Below, piece after piece: positions 8,329 to 16,895 of a DNA stretch of 56,364 bases; the stretch's first letter is position 1; every line of letters begins with the position of its first letter. The stretch is from CAYZQE01 sp964480635 (GTDB lineage: Bacteria > Pseudomonadota > Gammaproteobacteria > GCA-001735895), in contig CAYZQE010000003.1 in the NCBI GenBank assembly GCA_964480635.1, positions 1 to 56,364 of the forward strand. Reading direction: 5' to 3'. The position numbers were made by a program, and so were the translations under genes. The notes below the pieces were generated by a model. The model saw nothing but the letters and a program-made list of their open reading frames with translations. It searched no databases and was not told the DNA's origin.

Positions 8329-9012
8329 TTAAGGTATAAAGATTTGAAAGCTACCGCCACTCAGTTTTTGCTCATTTTTTAAAGCAATAGAGCCTTTTTT
8401 GTCTTGTTTTTTATGGTTGGCGGCTATTTCTGATGCGAAATACAAACCTAAGCCCGTGCTGCCGCTTGACGTATCAATGTTCTGTTTAATGTATTTGCTC
8501 GCGGCGATCATGGCGTCAGGATAGCCAACACCATCATCATCAATTTGTAGGCAAAGCTGTTCATCTATAAGCGTTGCAGAAATTAATATTTTACTTTTGC
8601 TATATCGAATGCTGTTGCTGATAATGTTATTAAGGACAATGCGTAATAAATTGGCATCTAAAAACCAAACTAACTCATCATCGCAATCATAGTTCAGTTC
8701 AATCCTTTTAGATTTAGCTAAAAACGTATGCGCAGCCATGCCATCTTCAATTAAATCAATGAGGTAAGTTTCTTCTATGTTTAGGCCAAGCTGTTGTTTT
8801 TCCAACTTATAAATGACCAATAATTCCATTAACGAGGTGTTAATGCGGCTGGCCTCATAACGCAGGCTAGAAATTGAATCAGTTTTTTCTTGGTCACCTT
8901 CTAATTGTGCGCCGATGGTTTCTAATTCGTGCATGACGAGACCAAGAGAGTTTTTCATATCATGGATGCTCGAAGCTAAAAGTGTTTCAAAGATAGATTG
9001 ATTAGTTTGCAT
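8329..9012 (-). CDS. Short sensor-less histidine kinase
   Basis: A 227-residue histidine kinase made of only the two core domains. The dimerisation box is 'SSIHDMKNSLG' with His17 as phospho-acceptor. The ATP-binding domain follows: N box 'LRIVLNNIISNSIRYS', G1 box 'DDDGVGYP' and G2 'GSTGLGLYFA'. No membrane segment or sensor domain is present, so input must come from a partner. The start overlaps the end of the receiver-TPR gene by 11 bp, so the two are translationally coupled and the receiver protein is the likely substrate. It converges with the glycosylase-like gene, with 20 bp between the stop codons. Confidence 0.85.
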   Translation of the reverse strand: MQTNQSIFETLLASSIHDMKNSLGLVMHELETIGAQLEGDQEKTDSISSLRYEASRINTSLMELLVIYKLEKQQLGLNIEETYLIDLIEDGMAAHTFLAKSKRIELNYDCDDELVWFLDANLLRIVLNNIISNSIRYSKSKILISATLIDEQLCLQIDDDGVGYPDAMIAASKYIKQNIDTSSGSTGLGLYFASEIAANHKKQDKKGSIALKNEQKLSGGSFQIFIP

Positions 9013-10579
9013 TAAGTAAGGACATGGTTAGTTTTTTAAATAGACGCCAGTGTTTACCACTGTCTTCTAGTGATATGTTTGTTAGCAACGTTCGAGCCTC
9101 TTTCAGCATGTCTGGGTTGTCTCTAAAGTTTTCATTAGAGAGGATAATCTGCGCTGCATTAAGCACATAGCTGGAATTATTGGGTGCAAGGGTTATTGCT
9201 TCGCGAATTTTTTTGAGAGCTTCGGTCAAATGTCTGGTTTTGGCAAATTCAATGCCTTGTTTGTTTAAAGCAACGGCAGTCAGTTCATTTTCTTTTTGAA
9301 TAATAATGTCTTCTTTTAACGACGCCATTCGTGTTGATAGTTTAGCCAAAACTCTTGGGTTAGCATTTTGTTGTTCCAACTTTTTTAGGTTATCTTTAAT
9401 GTCGTCATATTGTTTATCCGAAATATGACAATTCGGTTTACCTAATGTTGTAGACAGTTTGCTTAAAAATGTTTCAGACTGCTCATTTCTGCCTAAGTCA
9501 GAAAACAGTTGAGCTAATGAGCCTAAGTTAATAGCTAATGCCGATGGAATTGATTGGTATTTATCTTCCATACGTTTTGCTAAAGCTTCTGTTGTAGCAA
9601 GTAAGCGCGCTTGCACCATTTTATTTTCCTTGCTAACAACCGCTAGGGTCGCATCATAATAGTATTGATAATGCTCAGGTTTTAATAGGCAAGAGTGGTG
9701 GCCTTGTGAAATGGTTTTTTCAAAGGCTTGGTGGGCAATGTCATAATGCTGTAAGCCTTGTGCGATTTCACCAAGTTCTACTTGTCGTCTGACAGACTTT
9801 GGAGAAATATTGATGGCTGCTAATAATGATTGTTCTGCTTGATCATTGTTGCCCATCGTTTTTTGGCATTTAGCCATCCAATCCAATACATTAACCTGTT
9901 GCGGATATTCTTTATGCATCTGCTGGAAATGCTCAAGGGCTTTGTCTATATTGCCTAAAGCAAAGTGCATTTTGCCAATGCCTAAAATGGCCCACAATAA
10001 TGCCTGTTGCCCCGATACGTCTTGATAGATCGCCATGGCATGAGCGTATTTCTTTAGAATTTCAAATATTTCAGATTTTATTCTTAAGCAAGAAAATTTA
10101 GTGCGTGGTTCTGCTTCAATGATTGAATCGCATAATGCTAAAGCACTACGGTAATCTTTTTGATTAAAGGCATCATATAATGGCCTTAATTGATTGTTTT
10201 TCTTAATGAGTCTATTTAAACGTTGTCCCAGCTCTTCGTTGGTAAACGGCTTTGTTAAATAAGAATCAGGACGATACTCAATGGCTGCCATTACTTGAAT
10301 GCTGGTTGTTTCAGCCGTCGCCATCAAAAATAACACACCTTTTAATAAGATATCTCTTTCATGCAGCTCCTCTAAAAATTGTTGCCCATCTTGACCTTCA
10401 CCAAGATTGTAGTCGCATAAAATAATGTCATAGTTATTTTCCATGCACAGCTTTAACGCCTTAGCGCCATTATTGGCTTGGTCTATATCCAGTGTGCCTA
10501 AGCGCATTAACATGGCTTTTAGCGTTTGACGAAATTGGGCAAAGTCATCAATGATAAGAATTTTTAAGTTTTTTAACAA
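9002..10579 (-). CDS. Response regulator receiver with TPR effector domain
   Basis: A 525-residue protein. Residues 5-125 are a receiver domain: acidic pocket Asp11-Asp12, phospho-acceptor Asp56 in 'IILCDYNLG', Lys in 'YLTKPF'. The rest is helical with tetratricopeptide repeats (for example 'ALLWAILGIGKMHFALGNIDKALEHF', 'QVNVLDWMAKCQKTMGNNDQAEQSLLAA', and a last block at about 440-480 'NKQGIEFAKTRHLTEALKKIREAI'). No DNA-binding or catalytic output domain is seen, so output is likely protein-protein. The start is a TTG at 10579 with AGG upstream; the next ATG would cut into the receiver. It overlaps the kinase gene that follows by 11 bp. Confidence 0.85.
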   Translation of the reverse strand: MLKNLKILIIDDFAQFRQTLKAMLMRLGTLDIDQANNGAKALKLCMENNYDIILCDYNLGEGQDGQQFLEELHERDILLKGVLFLMATAETTSIQVMAAIEYRPDSYLTKPFTNEELGQRLNRLIKKNNQLRPLYDAFNQKDYRSALALCDSIIEAEPRTKFSCLRIKSEIFEILKKYAHAMAIYQDVSGQQALLWAILGIGKMHFALGNIDKALEHFQQMHKEYPQQVNVLDWMAKCQKTMGNNDQAEQSLLAAINISPKSVRRQVELGEIAQGLQHYDIAHQAFEKTISQGHHSCLLKPEHYQYYYDATLAVVSKENKMVQARLLATTEALAKRMEDKYQSIPSALAINLGSLAQLFSDLGRNEQSETFLSKLSTTLGKPNCHISDKQYDDIKDNLKKLEQQNANPRVLAKLSTRMASLKEDIIIQKENELTAVALNKQGIEFAKTRHLTEALKKIREAITLAPNNSSYVLNAAQIILSNENFRDNPDMLKEARTLLTNISLEDSGKHWRLFKKLTMSLLNAN

Positions 10580-10748
10580 ATCATGCCTGTGATAAATGAA
10601 TGGGCTTTATTGAGTCGAGTTACATTTTATGAGTGCAATTTAGAGTATAGATTGATATTGGTAGAAGTATAGGGAGTAGAAAAACCATGCGATTCAAGCG
10701 ATATTTTAAAGACGAGAGAAGCGCATGAAAGTGACTCAACAATGATTG

Positions 10749-11711
10749 TTAAATAACAAAATTAGGGTTTTTAGGTAAGTTTTTTGGTTTGTATTTTGGA
10801 TTGTTATCCATGCGGTTTTTCACGCTAATGTGAACCAAAGAGGCATCACTTATTTTTCTAATGTGTGAGCCTCTAAAGCGCCAAAACCCTTTGTATTCTT
10901 CATGCTGTTTGTCGAGCGGGTCTTCGATAAAATCGCCCAGTTTGTTAGAATCTATTTGCATGCCACATGCTAATGCTTTTTTAAGCATCCACTGTAGTGA
11001 TATATTAGCTAGGCCGCGCTCTTTATACCATCCACCCACATCGGCATGCACGCCTGCAAACCAAACTTGCTCGATTGTTTGTCCATCAGCCAGTGCGCTT
11101 TCATCCCATAAACATTCTGGAAAGTCTTTTCTTTTTTCGTCAATTGACATGGCGTGGTAACCAAATGAAACTTCAGCGTTTAGAGTGGCATCATGAAATT
11201 TTTTATTAGCGTTTAATACCAAAGATTTAACCGTGTCCCAAACACCGATGAAATGAACAGGGCATGGTCGACTGAAGGTGGCTTTAAAGCCTTCGGCAGT
11301 TTTTGCATTGTTTTTTGAATTATACATTTTAGAGGCATATTCAACCATGTTGTCATTATCACTTCTCAGTAAGCCACATTTATGTAACATGCCTGCTAAT
11401 GAGCGCGCGGTAAAGGCACCTCGACTAAAACCAAACAGGTACACTTTGTCGCCTGTTTCATAGCATTCCATTAAAAATTGATACGCATCTAAAACATTTT
11501 TTTGTAAGCCATGGCCTGTCGCGCTGTCTGATTTGGCAGCCAAGCCTCCCGTGCTGTCATCATATTCCCATCCTCCCGTGCCAACCCCAGGGTCATAATA
11601 CACCGTTTGAGTGTTGTTTTTTAAAGCGAGAGCGTAGGTTTCAACGACATTAGTATTATTTTTTCCATATTCATTGCCAGTACCATCACAGCATATAATA
11701 ATATTTTTCAT
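10749..11711 (-). CDS. DUF2235 (Tle1-like) hydrolase
   Basis: A 320-residue alpha/beta-hydrolase-like protein of the DUF2235 family, which includes the type VI secretion phospholipase effector Tle1. Hallmarks are the N-terminal 'IIICCDGTGNEYGKNNTNV', the nucleophile elbow 'GFSRGAFTAR' with Ser96, a 'WDTV' Asp, and 'VWFAGVHADVGGWY' carrying a likely catalytic His. Start ATG at 11711 has AAGGAG at 6-nt spacing. It ends at Pro-Asn-Phe-Val-Ile with no C-terminal membrane-binding extension. No VgrG, PAAR, immunity or other secretion gene is next to it, so a housekeeping esterase/lipase role is as likely as an effector role. Confidence 0.75.
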   Translation of the reverse strand: MKNIIICCDGTGNEYGKNNTNVVETYALALKNNTQTVYYDPGVGTGGWEYDDSTGGLAAKSDSATGHGLQKNVLDAYQFLMECYETGDKVYLFGFSRGAFTARSLAGMLHKCGLLRSDNDNMVEYASKMYNSKNNAKTAEGFKATFSRPCPVHFIGVWDTVKSLVLNANKKFHDATLNAEVSFGYHAMSIDEKRKDFPECLWDESALADGQTIEQVWFAGVHADVGGWYKERGLANISLQWMLKKALACGMQIDSNKLGDFIEDPLDKQHEEYKGFWRFRGSHIRKISDASLVHISVKNRMDNNPKYKPKNLPKNPNFVI

Positions 11712-11732
11712 AAAAGTCTCCTTGAGATGTTT

Positions 11733-13241
11733 TTATTGATCAATGAATCTTGCGGCAGTGCGTAGCACCGTTGCCTCGGCTATGTGTTGCTGAGTAATGT
11801 TGTTGATGTTAGCTAAGTCAGCAATGGTTCTAGCCAATTTTAATAAGCGGTGGTAACTACGTGCTGACAGTTTAAGCTTAGTCATAGTTAGGGCTAATAG
11901 TTTTTTTGAACCATCATCTAAGTCGCAATGTAGCTCTATTTGCTTGGTGTTAAGCAAATGATTGAGACAGCCTTGACGCGTGAGTTGTACTTTTTGAGCC
12001 TGAATAACACGGTGTTTAATAATGGCACTGCTTTCTTCTTTTAGGTGCTTGTGGTTTAGTAACAGTGCTTGATCAAGTTTGGGTAATTCTATTTGAATAT
12101 CAATGCGGTCTAAAAAAGGGGCAGACAGTTTGTTTTTATAACGATTCAGTTGTTCATTGCTGCAACGACAGCTTTGTAAGCTGTCACAACCAGCAGGACA
12201 GGGGTTCATCGCGGCAATGAGCTGAAACCGCGCTGGGTATTCGGCTTGGCGTGCTGCCCTTGAAATGTGAATTTTTCCTGTTTCTAAAGGCTCTCTGAGT
12301 ACATCTAATGTTTTGCGATCAAACTCAGTCAGCTCATCTAAAAATAAAACACCGTTGTGCGCTAAAGAAATTTCACCCGGTTTAGCCTGCGCGCCGCCGC
12401 CGACTAATGCGATGCCAGACACCGTATGGTGAGGTGTTCTGAAAATACGCTGCCGCCACTGTTTAGGGTTGAACCCTTGTTGGCTAATAGAATGCACACT
12501 CGCTGTTTCGATGGCTTCTTTTTCACTCATCTCGGGCAACAGAGTATTTAATCTTTGAGCTAACATGCTTTTACCCGTACCCGGCGGCCCCATCATTAAC
12601 ATGTGATGACCGCCTGCGGCAGCAATCTCTAACGCTCTTTTGGCTTGGGGCTGCCCAATCACATCATCCATATCAAGAAGATGCATAGGCTGAGTGACGT
12701 GACTTTTGGCCTCGATGTGCTTTAGCGGAGCATTGGCATTAAAGAAGGCGCATAACTGAATAAGGTTGTCGGCACTATAGATATCGCTGTTGCTAAGTAG
12801 TTCGGCTTCTTGTTGGTTGGCGCTGGGCAAAATAATTTTTTTGGCGTGTTGGGTGCTTTCTAACAGCGCAGGGATAATGCCATTGACTGCGCGTAAGTCA
12901 CCACCTAGCGACAGCTCACCGTAAAAATCGTAATGTTCTAAATTTTGTGAATTAAGTTGTTTCGATGTGGCTAAAATACCTAAAGCAATAGCCAGATCAT
13001 AGCGCCCGCCTTCTTTAGGTAATTCGGCGGGTGCTAGGTTAATGGTGATGCGTCGAGCAGGGAATTCAAACCCTGAATTGATAATGGCAGAGCGCACTCT
13101 ATCACGGCTTTCACGCACTGCCGCTTCGGGTAACCCAACAATGGTAAAGGCAGGTAAGCCATTAGAGAGGTGAACTTCAACGCTTACCTGAGGTGCGTTA
13201 ATGCCATTTTCGGCTCTAGTGTTTAAAACAACCAGTGACAT
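11733..13241 (-). CDS. comM: YifB/ComM Mg-chelatase-like AAA ATPase
   Basis: A 502-residue AAA+ ATPase of the YifB/ComM family. ComM is a hexameric helicase that promotes branch migration during integration of DNA taken up by transformation. Seen here: N-terminal Lon-like fold with 'AFTIVGLPEAAVRESRDRVRSAI', Walker A 'GPPGTGKS' (about 218-225), Walker B 'VLFLDELTEF', four-Cys zinc-like cluster 'MNPCPAGC...CRC', and the C-terminal 'LSARSYHRLLKLARTIADL' helix typical of the family. Full length. It is followed by the DUF2235 gene 21 bp downstream and preceded by ubiK. The window shows no other competence gene. Confidence 0.93.
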   Translation of the reverse strand: MSLVVLNTRAENGINAPQVSVEVHLSNGLPAFTIVGLPEAAVRESRDRVRSAIINSGFEFPARRITINLAPAELPKEGGRYDLAIALGILATSKQLNSQNLEHYDFYGELSLGGDLRAVNGIIPALLESTQHAKKIILPSANQQEAELLSNSDIYSADNLIQLCAFFNANAPLKHIEAKSHVTQPMHLLDMDDVIGQPQAKRALEIAAAGGHHMLMMGPPGTGKSMLAQRLNTLLPEMSEKEAIETASVHSISQQGFNPKQWRQRIFRTPHHTVSGIALVGGGAQAKPGEISLAHNGVLFLDELTEFDRKTLDVLREPLETGKIHISRAARQAEYPARFQLIAAMNPCPAGCDSLQSCRCSNEQLNRYKNKLSAPFLDRIDIQIELPKLDQALLLNHKHLKEESSAIIKHRVIQAQKVQLTRQGCLNHLLNTKQIELHCDLDDGSKKLLALTMTKLKLSARSYHRLLKLARTIADLANINNITQQHIAEATVLRTAARFIDQ

Positions 13242-13281
13242 GATGCATCCATTGCGGTGTTTCCATAAAGGTTAAAAAAGT

Positions 13282-13518
13282 TTATTTGGCGAGTTCTTCA
13301 ATGCGTTTTTCGAGTGCATCTAATTTGGCTCTAGTTCGCGCTAGTACTTTGGTTTGAATATCAAATTCTTCGCGAGTGACCAGTTCGAGTTTACTGAGTT
13401 GTTGCATCAAAACTGCTTTTACTTTTTCTTCAATATCATCTTTTATTTTATCAAAGCCCGGTGGTAATAGGGATGAAATCTTGTCTGCCATACTATTTAT
13501 CTGTTGTGAATCAATCAT
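13282..13518 (-). CDS. ubiK: Ubiquinone biosynthesis accessory factor UbiK
   Basis: A 78-residue protein matching UbiK (YqiC), which helps the soluble Ubi complex under aerobic ubiquinone synthesis and can associate with membranes. The N-terminal amphipathic part (MIDSQQINSMADKISSLLPPG) is followed by a C-terminal coiled coil ('EEFDIQTKVLARTRAKLDALEKRIEELAK') with the conserved 'VTREEFDxQ' motif. The frame is open to 13614, but the ATG at 13518 gives the usual family length and has AAGGGG 6 nt upstream; the extension would run through NtrC-type boxes. It is divergent from glnK and lies 40 bp upstream of comM on the same strand. Confidence 0.9.
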   Translation of the reverse strand: MIDSQQINSMADKISSLLPPGFDKIKDDIEEKVKAVLMQQLSKLELVTREEFDIQTKVLARTRAKLDALEKRIEELAK

Positions 13519-13535
13519 TTTTTGCCCCTTATTAA

Positions 13536-13572
13536 TGCACCAAAGAAGGGATTTCTCGCTATTTTGGTGCGA
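13536..13572. promoter_or_regulatory. NtrC-type boxes in the ubiK-glnK intergenic region
   Basis: TCGCTATTTTGGTGCGA (13556-13572) closely resembles the enterobacterial NtrC site TGCACTA-N3-TGGTGCA. A half-site TGCACCA (13536-13542) lies beside it. The 13-mer GCTATTTTGGTGC (13558-13570) recurs exactly, on the other strand, upstream of nirB. The boxes lie 158-194 bp before the glnK ATG, an enhancer-like distance. I could not find a convincing sigma-54 GG-N10-GC promoter between them and glnK. Two more GGTGC half-sites are at 13619-13623 and 13644-13648. Confidence 0.55.
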
Positions 13573-13729
13573 ATACATGTGGTTATAGACAGCATAAGCG
13601 CTCTTTATGTTCATTTTTGGTGCTAACCTTATTATTTCGTTAAGGTGCGTCTACAAATATTGATTGATAGAGTATACGTCATAAATATTTTCCGATTTAT
13701 TATTTTTATTAACCAAAGAGGCAAACATT

Positions 13730-14068
13730 ATGAAAATGGTCACAGCCATTATTAAGCCATTTAAATTAGACGATGTTCGTGAAGCATTATCTGGTATTGG
13801 TATTCAGGGAATTACAGTTACCGAAGTGAAAGGTTTCGGTAGACAAAAGGGGCACACAGAGCTTTATCGTGGTGCAGAATATGTCGTTGATTTTTTGCCA
13901 AAGGTTAAATTAGAGCTTGCGATTGATGATGATATGTTAGATCAAACAATTGAAGCCATTAGCTCAAAAGCAAATACTGGCAAAATTGGCGACGGCAAAA
14001 TTTTTGTCACGACGCTTGAGCAAGCAATCAGAATTCGTACCGGTGAATCCGGTGTTGAAGCACTTTAA
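13730..14068 (+). CDS. glnK: PII nitrogen regulatory protein GlnK
   Basis: A 112-residue PII signal protein, full length. It starts 'MKMVTAIIKPFKLDDVREAL' and has the T-loop 'KGHTELYRGAEYVVDF' with Tyr51, the uridylylation site, and the C-terminal 'GKIGDGKIFV' ATP/2-oxoglutarate-binding segment. PII proteins sense 2-oxoglutarate and ATP/ADP and tune glutamine synthetase adenylylation, NtrB and the ammonium channel. It is 18 bp upstream of amtB on the same strand, the usual glnK-amtB pair, so GlnK is the probable plug of that channel. NtrC-type boxes lie upstream, consistent with induction in nitrogen limitation. Confidence 0.95.
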   Translation: MKMVTAIIKPFKLDDVREALSGIGIQGITVTEVKGFGRQKGHTELYRGAEYVVDFLPKVKLELAIDDDMLDQTIEAISSKANTGKIGDGKIFVTTLEQAIRIRTGESGVEAL

Positions 14069-14086
14069 CCCTTAGAGGTATTTATA

Positions 14087-15370
14087 ATGGAAGATCAAAT
14101 TTTTCAATTGCAATATGCAATGGATACATTTTACTTTTTAGTTTCTGGCGCATTAGTTATGTGGATGGCGGCTGGCTTTTCAATGTTAGAAGCAGGTCTT
14201 GTTCGCTCTAAAAATACGACTGAAATTTTAACAAAAAACGTCGCTCTATACGCAATTTCATGCACCATGTATTTAATCGTTGGTTATGAAATCATGTATG
14301 GCGGCGGTTTCTTTTTAGAAGGCATTGCATTGGATGGTGCCGATAATGCTGAGGCTCTTACAGCAGCAGTGTTAGCTGAATCAGCTGAAGCGGGTTTTGA
14401 CGGCGGAGCTGTTTATTCAAATGCGTCTGACTTTTTCTTCCAAGTTGTGTTTGTTGCAACCGCGATGTCAATCGTATCGGGTGCTGTTGCAGAACGCATG
14501 AAGCTTATGTCTTTCTTAGTATTTGCCGTTGTTATGACGGGTTTCATTTACCCAATGGAAGGTTCTTGGACTTGGGGCGGTGATTCTGTTTTCGGCCTAT
14601 TTAACTTAGGTGATGATTACGGGTTCTCTGACTTTGCAGGTTCTGGTATCGTACATATGGCTGGTGCAACAGCAGCGCTTGCTGGTGTTATCTTACTGGG
14701 TGCTCGTAAAGGCAAGTATGGCCCTGACGGTCAAATTAAAGCAATTCCTGGTGCTAACTTACCTTTGGCAACATTAGGTACATTCATCTTATGGATGGGT
14801 TGGTTTGGCTTTAACGGTGGTTCTGTATTAAAGCTAGGTGATGTTGCGAGTGCAAACTCAGTTGCAATGGTCTTTTTAAATACCAATGCTGCCGCTGCTG
14901 GCGGTGTTATTGCTGCTTTACTTGTTGCTAAATTGTTGTTTGGCAAAGCTGACTTAACCATGTGCTTAAACGGTGCATTAGCTGGTTTAGTTGCCATTAC
15001 TGCTGAGCCTTCAACGCCTTCACCATTAGAAGCGACTTTAATCGGTGCTTTCGGTGGTATGATTGTTGTATTTTCAATTATAGCATTAGATAAAATTAAA
15101 ATTGACGATCCAGTTGGCGCGATTTCTGTCCACGGAGTGGTTGGTTTCTGGGGTGTAATGGCTGTGCCATTAACTAACTCTGGAACTAACTTCTTAGGTC
15201 AGTTTATAGGTGCTGCAACTATCTTTATCTGGGTATTCGGTGCTTCATTCATCACTTGGTTTATTATCAAGATGGTTATGGGTATTAGAGTGACAGCAGA
15301 AGAAGAATACGAAGGTGTGGATATATCAGAATGTGGTATGGAAGCTTATCCTGAGTTTGGTACTAAATAA
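14087..15370 (+). CDS. amtB: Ammonium transporter AmtB
   Basis: A 427-residue Amt/Rh-family channel for ammonium in the inner membrane. About 11 hydrophobic segments are visible. The conserved pore histidines occur in 'GSGIVHMAGATAALAG' (about residue 190) and 'SVHGVVGFWGVMAVPL' (about residue 345). The signature 'PLATLGTFILWMGWFGFNGGS' is present. There is no obvious cleavable signal peptide, and the N-terminus begins just before the first membrane span. It is co-transcribed with glnK (18-bp gap, RBS GAGG) and ends at a strong terminator (15391-15420), so the operon is two genes long. Confidence 0.95.
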   Translation: MEDQIFQLQYAMDTFYFLVSGALVMWMAAGFSMLEAGLVRSKNTTEILTKNVALYAISCTMYLIVGYEIMYGGGFFLEGIALDGADNAEALTAAVLAESAEAGFDGGAVYSNASDFFFQVVFVATAMSIVSGAVAERMKLMSFLVFAVVMTGFIYPMEGSWTWGGDSVFGLFNLGDDYGFSDFAGSGIVHMAGATAALAGVILLGARKGKYGPDGQIKAIPGANLPLATLGTFILWMGWFGFNGGSVLKLGDVASANSVAMVFLNTNAAAAGGVIAALLVAKLLFGKADLTMCLNGALAGLVAITAEPSTPSPLEATLIGAFGGMIVVFSIIALDKIKIDDPVGAISVHGVVGFWGVMAVPLTNSGTNFLGQFIGAATIFIWVFGASFITWFIIKMVMGIRVTAEEEYEGVDISECGMEAYPEFGTK

Positions 15371-15390
15371 GTCTTACTTTTAAAGGCTTT

Positions 15391-15420
15391 AAAAAAGGGT
15401 GCTTAGGCACCCTTTTTTTT
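15391..15420 (+). terminator. Terminator of glnK-amtB
   Basis: GGGTGC (15397-15402) and GCACCC (15407-15412) form a stem with loop TTAG, followed by eight T and preceded by six A, 21 bp after the amtB stop. It may work in both directions. Confidence 0.9.
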
Positions 15421-15453
15421 GCCTGTATGTTTTAATGATTTCAGAGTAATTTA

Positions 15454-16107
15454 TTACTGTTTAGAGAAATATAACTCACCAAAATAAGACACCGTTTCAT
15501 CGTGGCTATTGTCAGTATCAGCCATGATTGCTATGCCATCTATTTCATTAATGTCCTCTCCAAAAGCTAATTTAAAGTCTTTAGCGAGATCTCGCTTTTC
15601 TTTAAACCATACGTTTTGAGGGTCATTTTTTGATCTAATCGCAATCATCATAGCGTTATCAGGTGCAAAAGCATTGGGCCAAACTGATTCAATGGCTTCG
15701 TGCTTAGCCCATACATAATTGAGTGCTTTGGTATTCCAAAAAAAGAATCCCCCGTCTTTAATAATATAAATACGCGCACTGTAATCATCACCCTGTTTTG
15801 TCTTTTCATCACCAACATTTAATTGTGTTGTTGTCTTCCAGCTCCAATTTAAATAAGGGTATTCAACAAGGTCTATTGTTTGTTCTTTAAATAACCCAGA
15901 CGCGCTGTTCTTGGTGTGTGCTTGTAAAACCGTCGTATCACCTTCTTTAACAAAGCTATAAACAGTCAGGTTTTTAAATTCTTTTTCATTCCAGCCATCT
16001 AGGTTTTGTTTTGAGAATTGGCTCATGGGCAGTTGCTCATTCGCTAAAGCAGATGATAGAAAAACGCACAATGCGGAAGTTGTTAGTATTGTTTGTAGTG
16101 GTGTCAT
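15454..16107 (-). CDS. DUF3047 exported protein
   Basis: A 217-residue protein of the DUF3047 family with an N-terminal signal peptide (hydrophobic stretch 'TTSALCVFLSSALA', probable cleavage before NEQ, about residue 23). The conserved family core 'YPYLNWSWKTTTQLNVGDEKTKQGDDYSARIYI' and the end 'DGIAIMADTDNSHDETVSYFGELYF' are present. The all-beta look suggests a carbohydrate- or lipid-binding sandwich, but no function is established. It is divergent from the TetR gene across 132 bp that holds the TetR-type operators, so it may share that regulator. It would act in the periplasm. Confidence 0.7.
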   Translation of the reverse strand: MTPLQTILTTSALCVFLSSALANEQLPMSQFSKQNLDGWNEKEFKNLTVYSFVKEGDTTVLQAHTKNSASGLFKEQTIDLVEYPYLNWSWKTTTQLNVGDEKTKQGDDYSARIYIIKDGGFFFWNTKALNYVWAKHEAIESVWPNAFAPDNAMMIAIRSKNDPQNVWFKEKRDLAKDFKLAFGEDINEIDGIAIMADTDNSHDETVSYFGELYFSKQ

Positions 16108-16178
16108 ATGAAAACTCTTTTTTGGTAAGTTATGTAGACCATAGGTGTTTTAAAATAATTCAATAAATTAAAATTTCA

Positions 16179-16222
16179 TTGACATACATACCGGTCGGTA
16201 TATATTGCATACTTGTTGGTAT
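16179..16222 (+). promoter_or_regulatory. Promoter with two TetR-type operators
   Basis: TTGACA (16179-16184) and TATATT (16201-16206) are spaced 16 bp. ATACCGGTCGGTAT (16188-16201) fills the spacer, and ATACTTGTTGGTAT (16209-16222) covers the expected start site. Both fit ATAC-N6-GTAT, and their centres are 21 bp apart, two helical turns on the same face. The arrangement would let the TetR protein made just downstream block its own operon. The same DNA could affect the divergent DUF3047 gene. Confidence 0.7.
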
Positions 16223-16239
16223 GTTTTGGTGGAAGTCAG

Positions 16240-16878
16240 ATGAACTCGAATGACACAAATTATTGGTGGCGTGATTTAAAAACAGATGTCAGTGACATGG
16301 ATACGCGGGAGCGATTGTTACTAGCAGCTTATCAAGAGATGCATTTGCATGGTTTTCAGGCATCTGGGTTAGCGCAAATTTTAGACCGTGCTGGCGTTAC
16401 TAAAGGAGCGTTATATCATCACTTTAAAAATAAATCTGAGCTAGGGCATGCAGTGATTGATGAGATTATTGCAGGTCAAGTTTTGCAAGGTTTTATAAGG
16501 CCTTTAGATGAGGTTGAAAACCCCATTGATGGCTTAATTGCCCTGATAAACGGTGCGGGTGAATCATTTACGCTGGAGGATATTGGCTTAGGTTGCCCAT
16601 TAAATTCTTTAGCGCAAGAGATGGCTCCCATTGATGATGTTTTTCGATTAAAACTGAATGCTATTTATGAATTGTGGATTGATTATATGCGGGAATTATT
16701 AGCCAAAGGGCAAGATGATGGTTTCGTCAATAAAGAGCTTGATTGCAAGCAGATGGCGGTATTGATTGTCGCCACATTGGAGGGTTGCTTGAGTGCAGCC
16801 AAAGTATCACAAAATTTAGACAGCTTGCAGCAATGTGGTGCAGGCTTGATTCAGCATTTAAACTTTATAAGAGCATAA
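16240..16878 (+). CDS. TetR/AcrR family repressor
   Basis: A 212-residue TetR-family regulator. The N-terminal DNA-binding domain reads 'RERLLLAAYQEMHLHGFQASGLAQILDRAGVTKGALYHHFKNKSELGHAVI', with the classic 'KGALYHHF' recognition helix. The C-terminal ligand domain resembles the class that carries 'GLGCPLNSLAQEMA'. The start at 16240 is chosen because GGAAG lies 4 nt upstream; an earlier frame start would lie over the operators. It heads an operon with the RND permease (17-bp gap), LolA-like protein and outer-membrane protein. Paired ATAC-N6-GTAT operators over its own promoter indicate autoregulation. The inducer is unknown. Confidence 0.9.
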   Translation: MNSNDTNYWWRDLKTDVSDMDTRERLLLAAYQEMHLHGFQASGLAQILDRAGVTKGALYHHFKNKSELGHAVIDEIIAGQVLQGFIRPLDEVENPIDGLIALINGAGESFTLEDIGLGCPLNSLAQEMAPIDDVFRLKLNAIYELWIDYMRELLAKGQDDGFVNKELDCKQMAVLIVATLEGCLSAAKVSQNLDSLQQCGAGLIQHLNFIRA

Positions 16879-16895
16879 CGCAGAGAGATTTTACT

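Noticed and set aside
10749..11711. DUF2235 protein as a type VI secretion effector
   Set aside because: No VgrG, PAAR, adaptor or immunity gene nearby; kept only as a DUF2235 hydrolase.
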